Notes: a model not told the origin generated them from the letters alone. A stretch of DNA of 64,000 nucleotides from Oxytricha trifallax (GCA_000711775.1 ARYC01017424.1:1-64000); one strand, 5' to 3'; positions 10,517 through 22,965 are shown, counted from the stretch's first letter. Program-made: numbers and translations.

Positions 10517-12911
10517 ATGACTCTTTAAACTTTTAATTAGGATGTGAGATAATTGTGTGAATTGAAAAGAGGTCCTGATGTTTTTGAACTGATCAAGTTG
10601 AGCATTATTCAAACTACTGATCAAGCATTTCATTTAATAGCCAGGTAAATTTATTAGTCTTGTTTATTTTTATAGTGAGGTTGAAAAGAAAAATGTGAAA
10701 GATATCCTGGCAAATGTTTAGGACTTTTGGTTGAAGCATTGCCTAAGAACACTCAAAATTTCAGAGGTTTTCTAGTATAGTAATTAAATTACTATTATAT
10801 CTTAATTGTATATATTATATGTGCAGAATTACATGATCATTCAGTATCAGAAACTTTAGAGCGTGCACTAAGAACTCAGGATGGATATTGACTATCAAAA
10901 CATTACCAATTAAAACGAATCAACTACTGAAGATTCTTTTGACTTCTGGAATATAGGTATTCAAGCAATAAAGGGTCACTTGAATCCATAAAACTCAAAA
11001 GGATTGAAGTTACTTCAGCTTATTGTTGATGATCTCATCTACCAAATAACTCTCAACAGATAGATGTTCATTGAAAAGAAGAGTATTGATTCTAAGAAGA
11101 TGATCCCCATCAAAGATATTCTTTGCATGCTCCATTCTCTAGAGTTTTACCAGTAAAATTACATAAACTCATCAAATTATCTTTTAGTTAATACTTCGAA
11201 AGCAAATACATTGATAAGACATCACAATTCTACAGAAATTAAGCAAACCAACTTATTAATAAAGCTGATGTAAGGAAATTTAATTGTAAATAATTGCCTA
11301 TAGATTAAGACTTACATTCATTTTGTGTATGATAAACTTTGTTTTTATTTGATAATTAATTAATAGTATCTTGCACTTAAGTTTATCATCGAAAACGAGT
11401 CTGTCATAGTTCAAAACTTCCTACAACCCTCTAGTTTGGAAATAGTTCTGTAGGCCCTAGAGCAAACTCTAATTAAAGATCACAGCCAACAAATCTTGGA
11501 GAAAGGTTTTACAACTTTAGTGCATCAAAGAAATTTCGAAACCTTGGAGTTACTTTTCTGCTTTTATGAAGAATGCAAGCTACTCAATCACTTAAAAGCT
11601 CAATGGATTTTAACTATAAGAACAGAGGGCAGAGACATCCTTTCTCATATTAAGATTGATCAAAAGCCAACCATTATAATTGCTGTCAAGAAATTGTTCG
11701 AGTTGAAGGAGTTGACTGACAAGATCTTGAATGTATGCTTTGAAAACAGAGATGAGTTTAAATATGCTTAAAAAGAAGGTTTTGAGTCAATTCTTAACAT
11801 TGACTAATAGCCTGACAAAAGTGCCAACCAAATAGCTTTGTTCATAGATAAACTTATGTAGAAAGAAAATGTTACCAGTTCTCATAAGTCTTTGAAGAAG
11901 GAAATAAGTGGAGTGAAGCATGATACTATTATCAGTCTTTTCAGATATTTATCTGCTAAAGATACATTTGAAGTTTTCTTTACCAAGTATCTTTGCGAGA
12001 GATTGATTAAAAGAAAGTCTGAGTCATGGGATGAGGAAAAAGATTTTATAGCAAAACTTAAGAATGAGTGCGGAAACTAATTTACAGGAAGAGTTGAATA
12101 GATGTTCATTGATGTTTAAAACTCAAGTCAATTTAGCAAAGAATTTCTTGAGAAGAAAAAGATGAAGAATCCATTAGTTGAGACAGAGTTTTTCGTACTA
12201 TAATCAAACTCTTGGCCTATTAGTGTTTAGCAACATTAGTTTAACATACCAAAATCTATCTCTGAAAGTCATGAGAATTTCTTGCAATTCTACAAAAAAA
12301 AGTTTAATGGTAGAACATTGAACTGGTCTATTGATTATTGTTCAAGCATAGTGAAAGCTACCTATGATTCTCAAAATTATTAATTTGAAGCTTCAGGTGT
12401 TTAGGCAATTGTTTTGCTCAATTTCAATAATGTTTAAAGAATGTCTTATAAAGATATCTAGACTAAAACTTTAATATTTGATGATTTCCTCAAAGCTGGA
12501 CTCACTACACTTTCAAGCAAGGACATAAATATTTTAGTAAGAGAGTCTAAAGACTTATCTAGTCAAATAACAAATGACGATATCTTCATCCTGAACGAAG
12601 ATTATAATTCAAAGTTGAGGAGAATCAATATAAACAAGACCATTAGATCTCAAGAGCATGTGCAGGAAGAATAAAAGGAGACAGAAGATAGAGTGAGAGA
12701 AGATAGAAGATTCTAAATTGATGCAGCAACTACAAAGATCATGAAAGAACATAAGTTGTTAGCTCATAATGATCTCATGCAGAAACTCTTCGAATATCTC
12801 AAGTTCCCAATTGATGCTACTACCCTCAAAGCTAGAATTGAATCACTTATTGAGAAGGACTATCTAAAGAGAAATGCAACTGATAGCTCAATTTACGAAT
12901 ACGTGGCTTGA
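10517..12911 (+). CDS. Cullin (scaffold of a cullin-RING ubiquitin ligase)
   Basis: ATG at 10517, TGA at 12909. Four introns (10645-10675, 10767-10826, 11270-11303, 11341-11366) leave 2,244 nt, 747 aa, a normal cullin length. The N-terminal half has cullin-repeat helices. The cullin homology domain contains YLCERLIKRKS in the middle. The C-terminal winged-helix/neddylation region holds VREDRRFQIDAATTKIMKEHK, where the Lys of IMK is the expected NEDD8 site. The protein ends in IYEYVA, matching the family's aromatic C-terminus. It acts as the scaffold joining RING protein/E2 to substrate adaptors. Which class (CUL1, 3 or 4) is not clear. It is tail-to-tail with the scrambled gene (86 bp between stops). 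Confidence 0.92.
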
Positions 12912-12997
12912 GATTATGTTTAAAAATGTGGCGAGTATGATTAAATTAAGTTAACAAGAATAATTTCATAACAATTTAAAGTTAAATATAATCTTAT

Positions 12998-14446
12998 TCA
13001 CATTATATATGATGGTTCTTCATGATTATCTTTATCTTACTGAGAATGTTTTTGGATTCTTTCTTTTTCAAGTAAAATCTTATTGAACATTTCAATATTT
13101 TATATTATCTCCTCATTTCTATCCATTTTATTTCCATTATTAGCGTTCTAATCTTCGTTAGTAACTAATATGCTATTGAATTAATCAATCAGATTTCTTT
13201 GCTCTCTAAATTAAGAAAACTTCTACTAGCTTTCAAAAACCTACAACTCTTATCTCTCAAGAATGTTCTAATTAAAATCATTGGAGTTGCTTTAGTTTAC
13301 CATATTGCAATAGCTTTCAAGTGGGTTGTTCATATTTTACTAATCGCTTGCACAATTATCATTATGTTTAGATTCATCTTAAAATACCTAAAACTTTTTT
13401 TTATCCTCATGGAATTATTTATAACTTGGTTAAGCGCTTTATTTTTGTATGTTTTATTTGGTAAGCTTTTTCTTACGCTTCATCCTCTTTCGAAGTAATA
13501 GAGTGATGTTATTTTCGTACTCATTAAGCGCTTGTAAGTATTAATCTTGATTTTAGTTATTCTAGCTACTTTTTATAGGAGGGAGGTACTCTCCTTGTTT
13601 TTATAAATTAATTAAATGAAAGTCTTAGTATGCATTTTAGAATTAATAATTATTATGCATAAGTTTTTATGTGATGTCATTATCAAGAGCATCAAGTTTT
13701 TAAGAGCCTCTTAGGTTTCTCAAAGACTACTAACTCTTGCTCAATTCTGATGAACTAATATCATACATAAATTAAATAATTTTCATTGAATTATTTAAAA
13801 ATATCTTAATTCTAATTGGAAGACTTGATGCCAGTAGACTCATTTTTATTTGTGGTGTGCTAATTATATCTGTCCTTGCTTTTACCAAACTTCTTTTATC
13901 TCATGCCATCTTTTTCTATAAGTTAATTAAATGATTCATTCACATTTTGATTGATCCTGCTGCTTGTATCGTTTTCATTTTCTCTGAGATTTTAACTCAA
14001 GTCATTATCATTAATTATCACTCCCATTAGTAAGTTATCGTTGTCATTAGGGCCTTAAGGAGATAGCTGAATTTTTGAAACTAATTTATTTAAATTTTCA
14101 AAGTCCTTCTCATCACAATTAAAATCAGGCCTCAGTAGTTCTCTTGTCTGTTATTTAACGATTATTATATCTACTGATTAAAGGCGTCTTAAACTGCATG
14201 TTTTAAAAGATATTATAAATTCAATTGTAATCTAGAGAAAATAAGTTAGAAAAGCTAGTATTACTAACAAAAATTAAAGCGAGAATCATCAATGAAGCAC
14301 TACATACTATGAAAATATAACCTAAAGAAAGTGTAAAAATTAAGAAGATAAATTTACTTGAAACCTATTTAATGTAAATTTTATCCTGGAAAAAGTCATG
14401 ATAAAGTGGAAGTGTTGATAAAGTCCCAATAAATGTTAATAGCTCA
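12998..14446 (-). CDS. Scrambled membrane-protein gene, segment C (last transmembrane helices and cytosolic tail)
   Basis: Reverse-strand segment. It begins at the 11-bp pointer TGAGCTATTAA (14436-14446), reads ELLTFIGTLSTLPLYHDFFQD, one hydrophobic helix (FIFLIFTLSLGYIFIV), then a long polar Asn/Gln/Glu-rich tail, and stops at 12998-13000. Introns at 14232-14268 and 13736-13766 (GT..AG in reverse). It continues segment B, which lies on the other strand next to it. The pattern NELL + TFIG...HDFFQD restores what this family of ciliate polytopic proteins shows before its last helices. The tail lies antisense to a deceptive hydrophobic frame on the plus strand. Confidence 0.75.
14436..14446 (-). 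other. 11-bp pointer, segment C start
   Basis: TGAGCTATTAA on the minus strand here and on the plus strand at 16319-16329. Joining fuses B to C in frame (FILNELL|TFIG). Confidence 0.8.
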
Positions 14447-14496
14447 AATGTTTTGAATTTGATTCAGATTTAGAATATTTTCATATGAATTATGAA

Positions 14497-14515
14497 TATC
14501 AAATTATTCAATAAA
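14497..14515 (+). other. 19-bp pointer, segment B start
   Basis: TATCAAATTATTCAATAAA occurs here on the plus strand and at 16361-16379 on the minus strand. Flanking bases differ on both sides. Recombination there fuses A to B in frame (SNYSI|KYYQ). Confidence 0.85.
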
Positions 14516-16329
14516 GTACTATTAGAACTTGACAATAGCCTTGCCGAATATCACTGACTAAGAATAAAACTCCCCAGTTACCATTCAAATAACTATAAAT
14601 TCTACAATTTTCACAGTCTAACCTTTCTAACCTAATAATGCAATATCCTTCGCAACTTAAACCTCTCAAGTTACACCATATTAAGACTACATAAGCTATT
14701 CACCTTCATAAAATTCATTAAACATAAACCCAAATTTCAACTCAACCAGAGTAACAAACTTAAATTTCACTTTAAGACTTAACGAAACTCAATCAGTTGA
14801 TATTTTCAGTGACTATTAATTTTGGGTCAACATTACACTTCCTGACAAAGATGATGTCTTATATAAGTAGGGAGTGTTTAAATTCTAAGTTTAAGAATTA
14901 TAACAAAACAGTTCTGTGATTATCAAGTTTAGACATTAATTAAGAAACACTTAGTAGCAGGTTTATGATATAGCTAATTAAAGAGTTTTAACTTTGAAGA
15001 TAAGAGAACAGCATATTCAATACTAAATTGCATCATTTTATGATGTCGATTATGAAAGCTTTATCATGCTAAACTTGATTATTGACACTGATGTTTGGAA
15101 CTCTTATATTCCAGTAAGAACAAAATACTCTATTCTAAAATCTACTTATAGTACCGAGATTGCATGGAGATAGTTATAAATGATTAATACTACTTTGAAT
15201 CAAATTTAACTTATACGTATTTGACAAATTTTAATGAATCTTTACCAATCACAGAATTAAAGCTTAACAATGATGATATAAAGATTTTGATAGAGGTAGT
15301 ACCTATGATAATTTAAGCTTTGATAATGATTTACTTTGCTATTTTTATGATTCTCTAGATATTCAGGTAAATTTATTAATTATTCTAAATATTAATTTAT
15401 AGCTCCCCATGCATGATGTATTTTTACATAGTAATTTACAGTATTTAGCTCTAAGTTTTGCTATTATTTTACAACTTGGATCTTTTACCTATACTTTTGA
15501 GTTTCATGAAGCAATTACATAAATTCTCACTTTTTGCTCTGCTCCAATTTGTCGGAGATTATCTTTTCGAAAATTATTCTTAAAATGACATAAATTCTGA
15601 TGAATTGTATTTTAACTTGAACTATAAAGCTATGCGGATAAAATCAGGAATACCACTTTAAAATCTAATTAGCCCAGCAATTTAAACAGCTATCGGTTTT
15701 ACATTCATGATAATATACGCTATGATTTTTGCTATATGCAAAAGATAGTCTCATAATAAAATCAACTTTATAATAAGAACTTTACTCATAATGCAACCAG
15801 TAATTGTTTTTATATGCTTAATTGATTTCATTGAATTGATTGAAAAAGGAGATATAGTATAAAATCTGAAAAGCAACTTTACTAAAGTTATAGTATGCTG
15901 TGTTCTGATAGGTGGATATTTGATTTTTGATATCCTTTTAATTATAATAATTCTATATCAATTCAAAAAGAGACAAAGGATTGGTATTTTTCAAGAATAT
16001 TAAAAATAAGACTCTATATCATAAGAGATGCAATAAAAAATTTAAAATATAAAATTTAACTGTTTATCTTTTGGAATAAAAGAAAACTCATTTATTTCCA
16101 GGCTTTATGAGATACTATAAATTTTTAGAATAATTTTATTCATAGCTATGATACTTATAATTGAAAAGTACTACTATCTTCAAATCGTAGGCTCAGTTAT
16201 ATTTAATATTTTAGTAAGCTTAACATTTTGAATTAAAACATATTATATAGATGCTAATTTATGCGATTTAAGTTTCACCTTTTAAGAACAACCAGCTCAG
16301 ACTTTATTTCATTCTTAATGAGCTATTAA
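14497..16329 (+). CDS. Scrambled membrane-protein gene, segment B (inverted middle: Cadg-like end and multipass region)
   Basis: Plus-strand segment between pointers 14497-14515 and 16319-16329. It starts NYSIKYYQNLTIALP and NITD, the second half of a cadherin-like (Cadg) domain. It continues through an extracellular stretch with several NxT/S sites and then at least five hydrophobic helices (PMIIQALIMIYFAIF, FTFMIIYAMIFAI, VIVFICLIDF, CCVLIGGYLIFDIL, IILFIAMILII). Introns at 15217-15254, 15367-15402 and 16214-16250 restore the frame each time. It ends ...LRLYFILNELL, which joins to segment C. This segment is in opposite orientation to A and C, so the gene cannot be expressed from this arrangement. 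Confidence 0.8.
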
Positions 16330-16360
16330 TTATTGATTATCACTATTTTAAAAGACATTA

Positions 16361-19300
16361 TTTATTGAATAATTTGATAATGGTGCACTAAAAATAGGTG
16401 GATTATTTTATAGAGTTGTTATATTATAGAGTATATTTATTGGCGTTTAATTAAAGGAGCATCCCTCTATCATAAACTATTATTATTGAGGTATTGAAGT
16501 TTTTATTGGAAAGAAATAACTTAATGACTATGAGTTTACATCAAATTATATACTTTTTGAATTTTTCCCTTCATCTAAGTTGGCTAAGCTTGCATTATAA
16601 ATTATACTTGATGTTTGCTCTTTCACTTATAAAGAGTTTCTTAGATTGCCAATATAGACATCCTATAATTTGTTTGAACTCCAAATTGTATTTGTTTAAC
16701 ATGCTTGTTTAGTGGTTGTGTGATTTAAGCCCAAATTTAGTGATTAAGTAAGTTAAATACTATTAGAAAACAGAAGTGTTTAGGGGATTGTTGTATTTAC
16801 AGCAATTTAAGTAAATATAGAGTAATTTGTTGGTCTTGCAAAAAATGTTAAGCTAGAAACAGACATATTAGTTCTTTGAGTGCAAAATAATTAAGTAAGC
16901 GAAGTTTAGGCAAGAGATTCTAGTAAAGGAATTTTATGCACATAGGTTTAGTAATTGTCTAATGTTCCCAAATTTACAAAGCTTTTACTCCAACCATTAA
17001 AATATACAGAGTTTATATCTTATCGATAATATGCTCCGTTTCCAAAAAGCATAAGCGTGTTTGAAGTAGCTAGCTGAAATTTATAGCTTTAAGCAAATGT
17101 TGTAAGATTAGAGAAAAGTCTAATTAACCCAATCTCATTTGTAGAAGGTATATTCATAAATAGCATTATCCCTTTTACACTAGTTATATTTGTTGTGACA
17201 TTTTTATCAGTCCACAATATACTTTCAAATATGTAATTTTCAGTTAATGCTAAGTATCGAATATCTGCTGTAGCTATGGATGTTAAGGTTCTAGTACTCA
17301 TTTTAATTATTAAATTTTGACTGTTATTTGACCTACAATGGGATCCCCCCACAATTCTGGAATTTCCGATCGTTCCAGAATCATTCTGGAATTCCGGAAT
17401 AAGAATTCCAGCACCATAATGGAATTCCATCATGAATCTGGAATTCCAGGTAATTTTATTATAATTACATAATAACTATTTTTTAAAAGAAAATACTTAA
17501 AATGACTAATAATTTTCAAATTTTTCTAATCACTTTATAGCCTGAGAAAAAAAATAATTTTATTTAAGATATCCTTCAATTTTTTTTGAAAATTTATTTT
17601 TCTATAACTTAAAAAAATTTACAATCGCATAAATTCGAATAAATTTTATCATATTTTTACCTCGTTTATACAATTCTGATATTATTCTGTGCAAATAAGA
17701 TGTTGAATAATTCTGAGAACTTAGTCAATTATCACAAATTTAAACTCTCATAGTAAAATGATACTTACAGATAATATTATTATTATTATTTTTATTATTA
17801 TTATTATATAAAATGAACATATATTTCCTATACTCAAATCAGCTTATAAATTTAAGTCTTTATGAAATAAATTTTTAATATATGAAAATAATAAAGCTGC
17901 GGATCAATCATTGACTTCATCCTACTATTTTTATTTCTTAATTACATGTTTAATATAGAAATTTCAAAGATAGACCACAGTCAATCCTACAATCTGCTTT
18001 TACATGCTAAATTAAAAGTACATTATTTCACTGATATTATCTACTATTTATTAAGTAAATTGTTTGGTAGAGTGTCAATTTATAGTTATAAAATTTTATT
18101 TCTATCTTTAAATAGTAGTATTTTTCAGTTCAAATCTATTTAGATTACTAATTCTTGAAGTATAAATGTTTAATCATAAACACCTTCATAGAAGTTGTTT
18201 AGTTTTACAATAAATTTATATTTAATATTTAGGATTTCACAATTTTTAAATTGCAATACCTTATTTTCATTAATAGTAATTAAAAACAGTGTAGGAATTG
18301 TACTTTTAATTAAAAAAATCTTTATTTTAATGGGGGTATAAGATTTCTTGAACGATTAAATATTAAATGGATATTGTTACGTTATTCGAGTATTTCAAGA
18401 TAATAAATTTGCGTTAATAAATGAAGGAACTTTAATAAATATAATTGGATAACATAAATTGACGAGCCGTACGATAATTAAAGATGATTGGATTGTAACA
18501 TCAAACTTATATCCGTTAATCAAGGGGGATACTGAAGTATTATAAAAAACAGAAAATTGAGTTTAGATAAGAACCAAAAAATAGAGTAAACTTCGAATCA
18601 TCTCACATTAAAATAAGAAATATTTATATAGATATATAACAGATCGATTCTAGCCTAACAAGAATAAGAGTTCTTAGAAATCTTATATACAGAAAGGCCC
18701 TGAATTTATTGTATAAATTATAATGACTCATTGATTATTAAAACAATTATATTTATTACAAAGAGATTAAAGGGGAATTTGTTGATTGTAGTTATATAAT
18801 TTTATTAGCTAAATAAACAAAAAGTTTTATTCCAAAAAACGTTCTCAAAAAGTATTTTTTATAATTTTATTGAGTATGAAACTTCCCCCAAAATTTTAAT
18901 CATCTTTTAAATTTCATTAATGAAAAAAGAGTATGAATTAGAAAAAAATAATATTAAAGAATTGATTACCAGGGATTCCAGAATGATTCTGGAATTCCAG
19001 AATTATGACTGGAATTCAAGCATGATTCTGGAATTTTTGGTGATTCCGGAATGATTCTGGAACGATCAGAAATTCCAGAATTGTGGGGGGTATCCCTACA
19101 ATGTAAATATGATTCATTTCTGATCTCATCCAAATGAATCCTATTGATAACTTGAATATTATCACTTTGAGAGGTTCTAATCTAAGACCCATTTGTATAG
19201 TTCAAATGATATATAGCGCCTTTATACTACCTTTACCCACTTAATATTACAAGTTCTTAATTGTTAACTGTTAAGCTATCGACTGAGACTATCTATTGAG

Positions 19301-19985
19301 AAGTTTCTAATTGAACTTACCATAAGACTTTATTTTATTTCAAATTAAATTTGAACATTACCCAGGAGTCAAGTTAAGATTTATTTATAAGACCCAATAA
19401 ATTTCCTTAATTATCTATTACTATTGGATTAGTAGTTTATCCAAAATTATATGGGGATTGAGGCAAGTAAAATGACGTTAAGTTTCCATTAGAAGTGTTA
19501 AATACTGCAAAAAACGTAAAATCGTAGTTCACACTTCCAGACACCACAAGCGCACTTGAGTCTGGTGCAACTTTACATGAGTATAGCCAAGTTATATCAT
19601 AACTTTATTGTGGTTAGTTTTCGTATATTATTGAACTCAAATATTTACCCCATCTCCAATATCCTTCTGCCTTTATAGACTGAACGAATAGTCCTTGAGA
19701 GTTAGTTTTATTAGTAATTTATTCATTATTAAGAAAGTCATCCTTTGAAAAAGACATTCCGCAGATGTATAGATTGCCCACCTCATCTCCATCCATGCGA
19801 GTATTGTATTCATCTTAAGCTCCACCTATTAACCAAGGGAACTTTTTCTCCATACATGATGGATAAGCTGTTTGTTATTGTTGAGAGAATTATAGACATA
19901 GCAGTATTGTTAGTATAAGAATAGTAATCGATATTTTGTTTTAGTGAGTTGAACAAATAAGTTTAAATAGTTAAATATTTTTCAT
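16361..19985 (-). CDS. Scrambled membrane-protein gene, segment A (signal/anchor, extracellular domain), split by a 1.75-kb element
   Basis: Reverse strand. ATG at 19985 opens a hydrophobic leader (KISITILILTILLCLQF) followed by a Cys/Trp-containing extracellular domain with repeated beta-blade-like motifs (WLIGGA, YICGMSFSKDD, LLGLINKS, ELVILSG). The frame is broken at 17341-19103 by an inverted-repeat element, resumes as SNNSQNLIIKM, and runs to PPIFSAPLSNYSI, the start of a Cadg-type domain, at the 19-bp pointer 16361-16379. Together A+B+C give 4,935 nt, i.e. 1,645 codons with no internal TGA. The predicted product is a type of large ciliate surface protein: N-terminal ectodomain, Cadg module, multipass C-terminal region, long cytosolic tail. 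Ligand unknown. Confidence 0.8.
17341..19103. mobile_element. 1.75-kb inverted-repeat element in segment A, flanked by CTACAATG
   Basis: Both ends carry inverted copies starting GGAT(A)CCCCCCACAATTCTGG, followed by repeated GGAATTCC/TCTGGAATTC motifs over about 110 bp. The 8-bp direct repeat CTACAATG lies at 17333-17340 and 19096-19103. Removing the element plus one copy restores ...YLHC-RSNNSQ... in frame. The interior (17450-18970) is AT-rich with no recognisable transposase, so it looks non-autonomous. An 8-bp duplication is typical of hAT-like elements, but the ends do not prove a superfamily. Confidence 0.8.
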
Positions 19986-20190
19986 TAATTTTTTTGATTT
20001 ATTTAATTCAATTAGATCAAAGAAAATTCATTATAATTATGCATCATAGATATGATTAAGCCATATTTTTTTTATGTTTAAACTAAAATATTTATCATTT
20101 TGATATTATTATAGAGTTATTACATATTTGCATAAATGAGCATTTTTCGTCAAAATGAATAAAAATATAATTAAATATTTATTAAATAAA

Positions 20191-20844
20191 ATGTAGGCAC
20201 GGTGCTTAGGTCGCTTGAAGAAGGAAGCAGAAGATATAAACAAGAATTTCGGAGGAGTTTTGGAATTAGACGTGAAAGACGATTCTTGGATGCTTTGGCA
20301 CGTTCGATTTTAAGGTGCTGAGGGTTCGGTTTATTAAGGAGAGACATTCACACTATTATCGTAATAGAAATTAAATCAAAATTTAACTTGAAAATATAAA
20401 AGTTGTTTATGAATATTTCTAATATTATTTATAATATTAAATTAAATAAAAAATAGGTTAGTAATTGTATAAGAAATAAAATAATTATTTATACCAAGCA
20501 AATATATTAAACAAATTACTATTATTAACTGTGAATGTGTTTGTATTCGTGGAATACAGTTTAGATTCAACAGTGAGTACCCAATTGATTCACCTGAGGT
20601 GATATTCGTAGGTGTTCCTCCTGAGCACTAGCACGTCTACTCCAATGGATTTATTTGCTTGAGCACTTTATATTCTGACTGGACCCCAGCTCTTAAAGTG
20701 AGTGCTGTCACTATGAGTATCTTAAGCATGCTCTCGAGTGCTGAAAGAAAACAGAAACCTGCAAATGATGCAAGCAGTGTCATGTGGATGAAGGGCAAGA
20801 GCCCCAAAACAGTTAATTGGGAATTTGAAGATGACAAATGTTGA
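20191..20844 (+). CDS. UBE2W: Ubiquitin-conjugating enzyme E2 W
   Basis: ATG at 20191, TGA at 20842. After removing a 166-bp IES (20360-20525, pointer ACTATTAT) and a 29-nt intron (20531-20559), 459 nt remain, 152 aa, the normal UBE2W size. Family features: MQARCLGRLKKE start, YPIDSPEVIFVG, HVYSNGFICLS with the active-site Cys, DWTPALKV, SILSMLSSAERK, and the C-terminal EFEDDKC. UBE2W transfers ubiquitin to protein N-termini. The IES and intron lie side by side between TFTLL and FRFN. The short insertion of Leu-Thr there is the only uncertain part. Confidence 0.88.
20360..20525. other. 166-bp IES in UBE2W
   Basis: AT-rich insert bounded by the 8-bp direct repeat ACTATTAT (20352-20359 and 20518-20525). 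It is followed after 5 bp by an intron, so both elements are needed to restore the E2 frame. Confidence 0.65.
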
Positions 20845-21120
20845 TCAAATAACGCTTTTACTAAATCAATAATTAGTCAGAGATAAGGACACTGAAGCTA
20901 ATGGATTCTTTACTGAAATATAAATGAAAAAATATGTATAACTAATAATTCTTGATAAGCAATTCAAATATTCATTAGAGTTTACTTCGGAAGGATATTC
21001 ATAATTCTGACATATTCTTAATTAATCAGATTTATATTCTGATTATTATACTCATATTTTATCATTTAAACGAATTGATTGAAAAGTAATTAATAAATTA
21101 AATCATAATTTTAATTTGTA

Positions 21121-22965
21121 ATGGAAAGTAATTCAGCAACTACTACTATGATAAAAATAAGTCCAACTATCCACCCATCTCTCTAAAAGTACATTGTTCA
21201 TAAACTTACTCAACAATAATAGAAATTATTCACTCTGTACAATTCAAATCTGAACCCCTTCAATGAATAAAATGAAATCTCAACAATATTTATGATTTCT
21301 GACTACTATGATTAAACTCCACTAAATGAAAATCAAAATGAAATTACTTTAAATTATGAAAACTATAGATCGTTGTTGTGGTTACTAGATTGTTTAGAAC
21401 AAAACTAAGTATTTTCTGCTGGTGTAGATGTTCTATACAAAGTACCAAAATAGTAAATAACTCATGACCTAATAGATTCATATTAAAAATTAACAGTCAA
21501 AATTGATATAAACGATGAAAATCTTCTCAATCAAGTTTAAGTTCTAGATGAACTTTTTAAATAGACACTTTAAGATATTGAAAATGAAGAGCAAAAGAAT
21601 TAATAAGAAATTCATCATAATAAAAAGGATTCGATTGTTATAATAAATGATTAAGAGTTTCAATAGATTACAAATCACACAAAGTAATCTTATAAAGATA
21701 AGTATATTGTGAACCATTATTGGTTGTTAGATTCTTACATTGCAGGGGAATTGCTAAATTACCGCAATTATTTGATTTAAGATAAAACTTAGATTTCCGA
21801 AGATCTTATATTCGAGAAATAAAACTTAGATGTTGCGATGAATGACTTCGAACAGGAATAATAAAACTTATAAGAAAATTGTCATAATCCTGCTTAATAA
21901 TAGGAAACAGATGATTTCAGTAAACTATTAAGCATGGTTGATGATGATTTGGAGGATCAAATTAATTCAAAAAGCCAATAAAATATAGAAGAAGAAGTCA
22001 AAGATACTAACTTGGGATTTAGTTAAATCGATAAATAAATGCAGGATCTTACAGTTAATTCTGTAGATTAACTTTCATAACCTATTATTACTTAAGATCA
22101 GGATATTAAAAAATAATCTTAAACTAGTTAATAACTCAATGCTTATGAGAAACTAGAATACCTACACAATATTCTCAAAGACGAGTCTATCGCTTCACAT
22201 GATTAGTTATTTCATAAATAAATTCAGAATATTTCTGAATATTTAATTTGTGAAGATAACTCGGAGATAATCTTCGTTATTAGCAAAGGCACTTCTTCAG
22301 ATAGATCTTTGAAATTAATAGAATCTAAAATTAACAAATTTTGTGAATCATTTGATCTCTTACCTCTAATATACTATGATTTTAAGTCCTTAAAAGGAGA
22401 GAATTTACTGTAGGATCCTTCTTAAAATTAATGCTAAAAGTTGATTTTAATGCTAGTATTAGATGATTTTAAAAGAACTGAAAAGACTTTGATCGCTATT
22501 TCTATGGGTATCCCAATTATAAAAAAAGCATTCTTAGATTTAGACCCTTTATAAGATTTATAAGAGTAACTTGAAAAACAGTCATGTAATTATTTCTGGT
22601 TGGAAGATGGGAAAGTATTTAACAGAAGAAGTATAAGCAGCTTCACCAAAGATTAAATATGGAAATATTCATAATCTAAATGGGAGATCTATAGATAGAA
22701 AAAAGAGTTACTTATTAATATAAGAGTGAATATAAACGTGGCTAATAAAAATACTACAGATCTAATCAGTAGGATTTGCCAAATTGTTAACTTTAAAACT
22801 TAGGAATGTTGTGTTGATAATGAGGTAGACTCTTGCATTTGTGACATAGATAATTGTATACAAATAGAAGTGAATGATTAGGAATAAGTTATTGAACCTA
22901 ATTGCGATTAATGTACAGTAATTTTAAGCTCAAAAAGATTTTACGATTTGATAACTCTTAATTGA
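21121..22965 (+). CDS. BRCT-domain protein, 614 aa, single exon
   Basis: ATG at 21121, TGA at 22963, uninterrupted 1,845 nt. Around residues 195-220 the end of a BRCT fold is seen (YIVNHYWLLDSYIAGELL then NYRNYLI). Residues about 375-480 show a second unit, with KLILMLVLDDFKRTEKTL followed by AISMGIPIIKKAFLD. This resembles the conserved RT.K...A...GIPI...WL pattern of PTIP/MDC1-type tandem BRCTs. The middle is Gln-rich and acidic. The C-terminal 70 residues contain many Cys (ECCVDNEVDSCICD, NCDQC), possibly metal binding. BRCT proteins bind phosphopeptides in DNA-damage and replication complexes. The specific orthologue is not clear. Confidence 0.7.

Noticed and set aside
13022..13750. Long hydrophobic plus-strand frame resembling a membrane protein
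   Set aside because: It is antisense to the polar Asn/Gln-rich tail of the scrambled gene. The reverse strand reads like normal ciliate protein and joins segment C in frame, while the plus frame is almost only hydrophobic residues.
16494..17205. Plus-strand frame of about 235 codons without TGA
   Set aside because: The reverse strand carries segment A with NxT/S sites and a Cadg start. The plus frame is its shadow.
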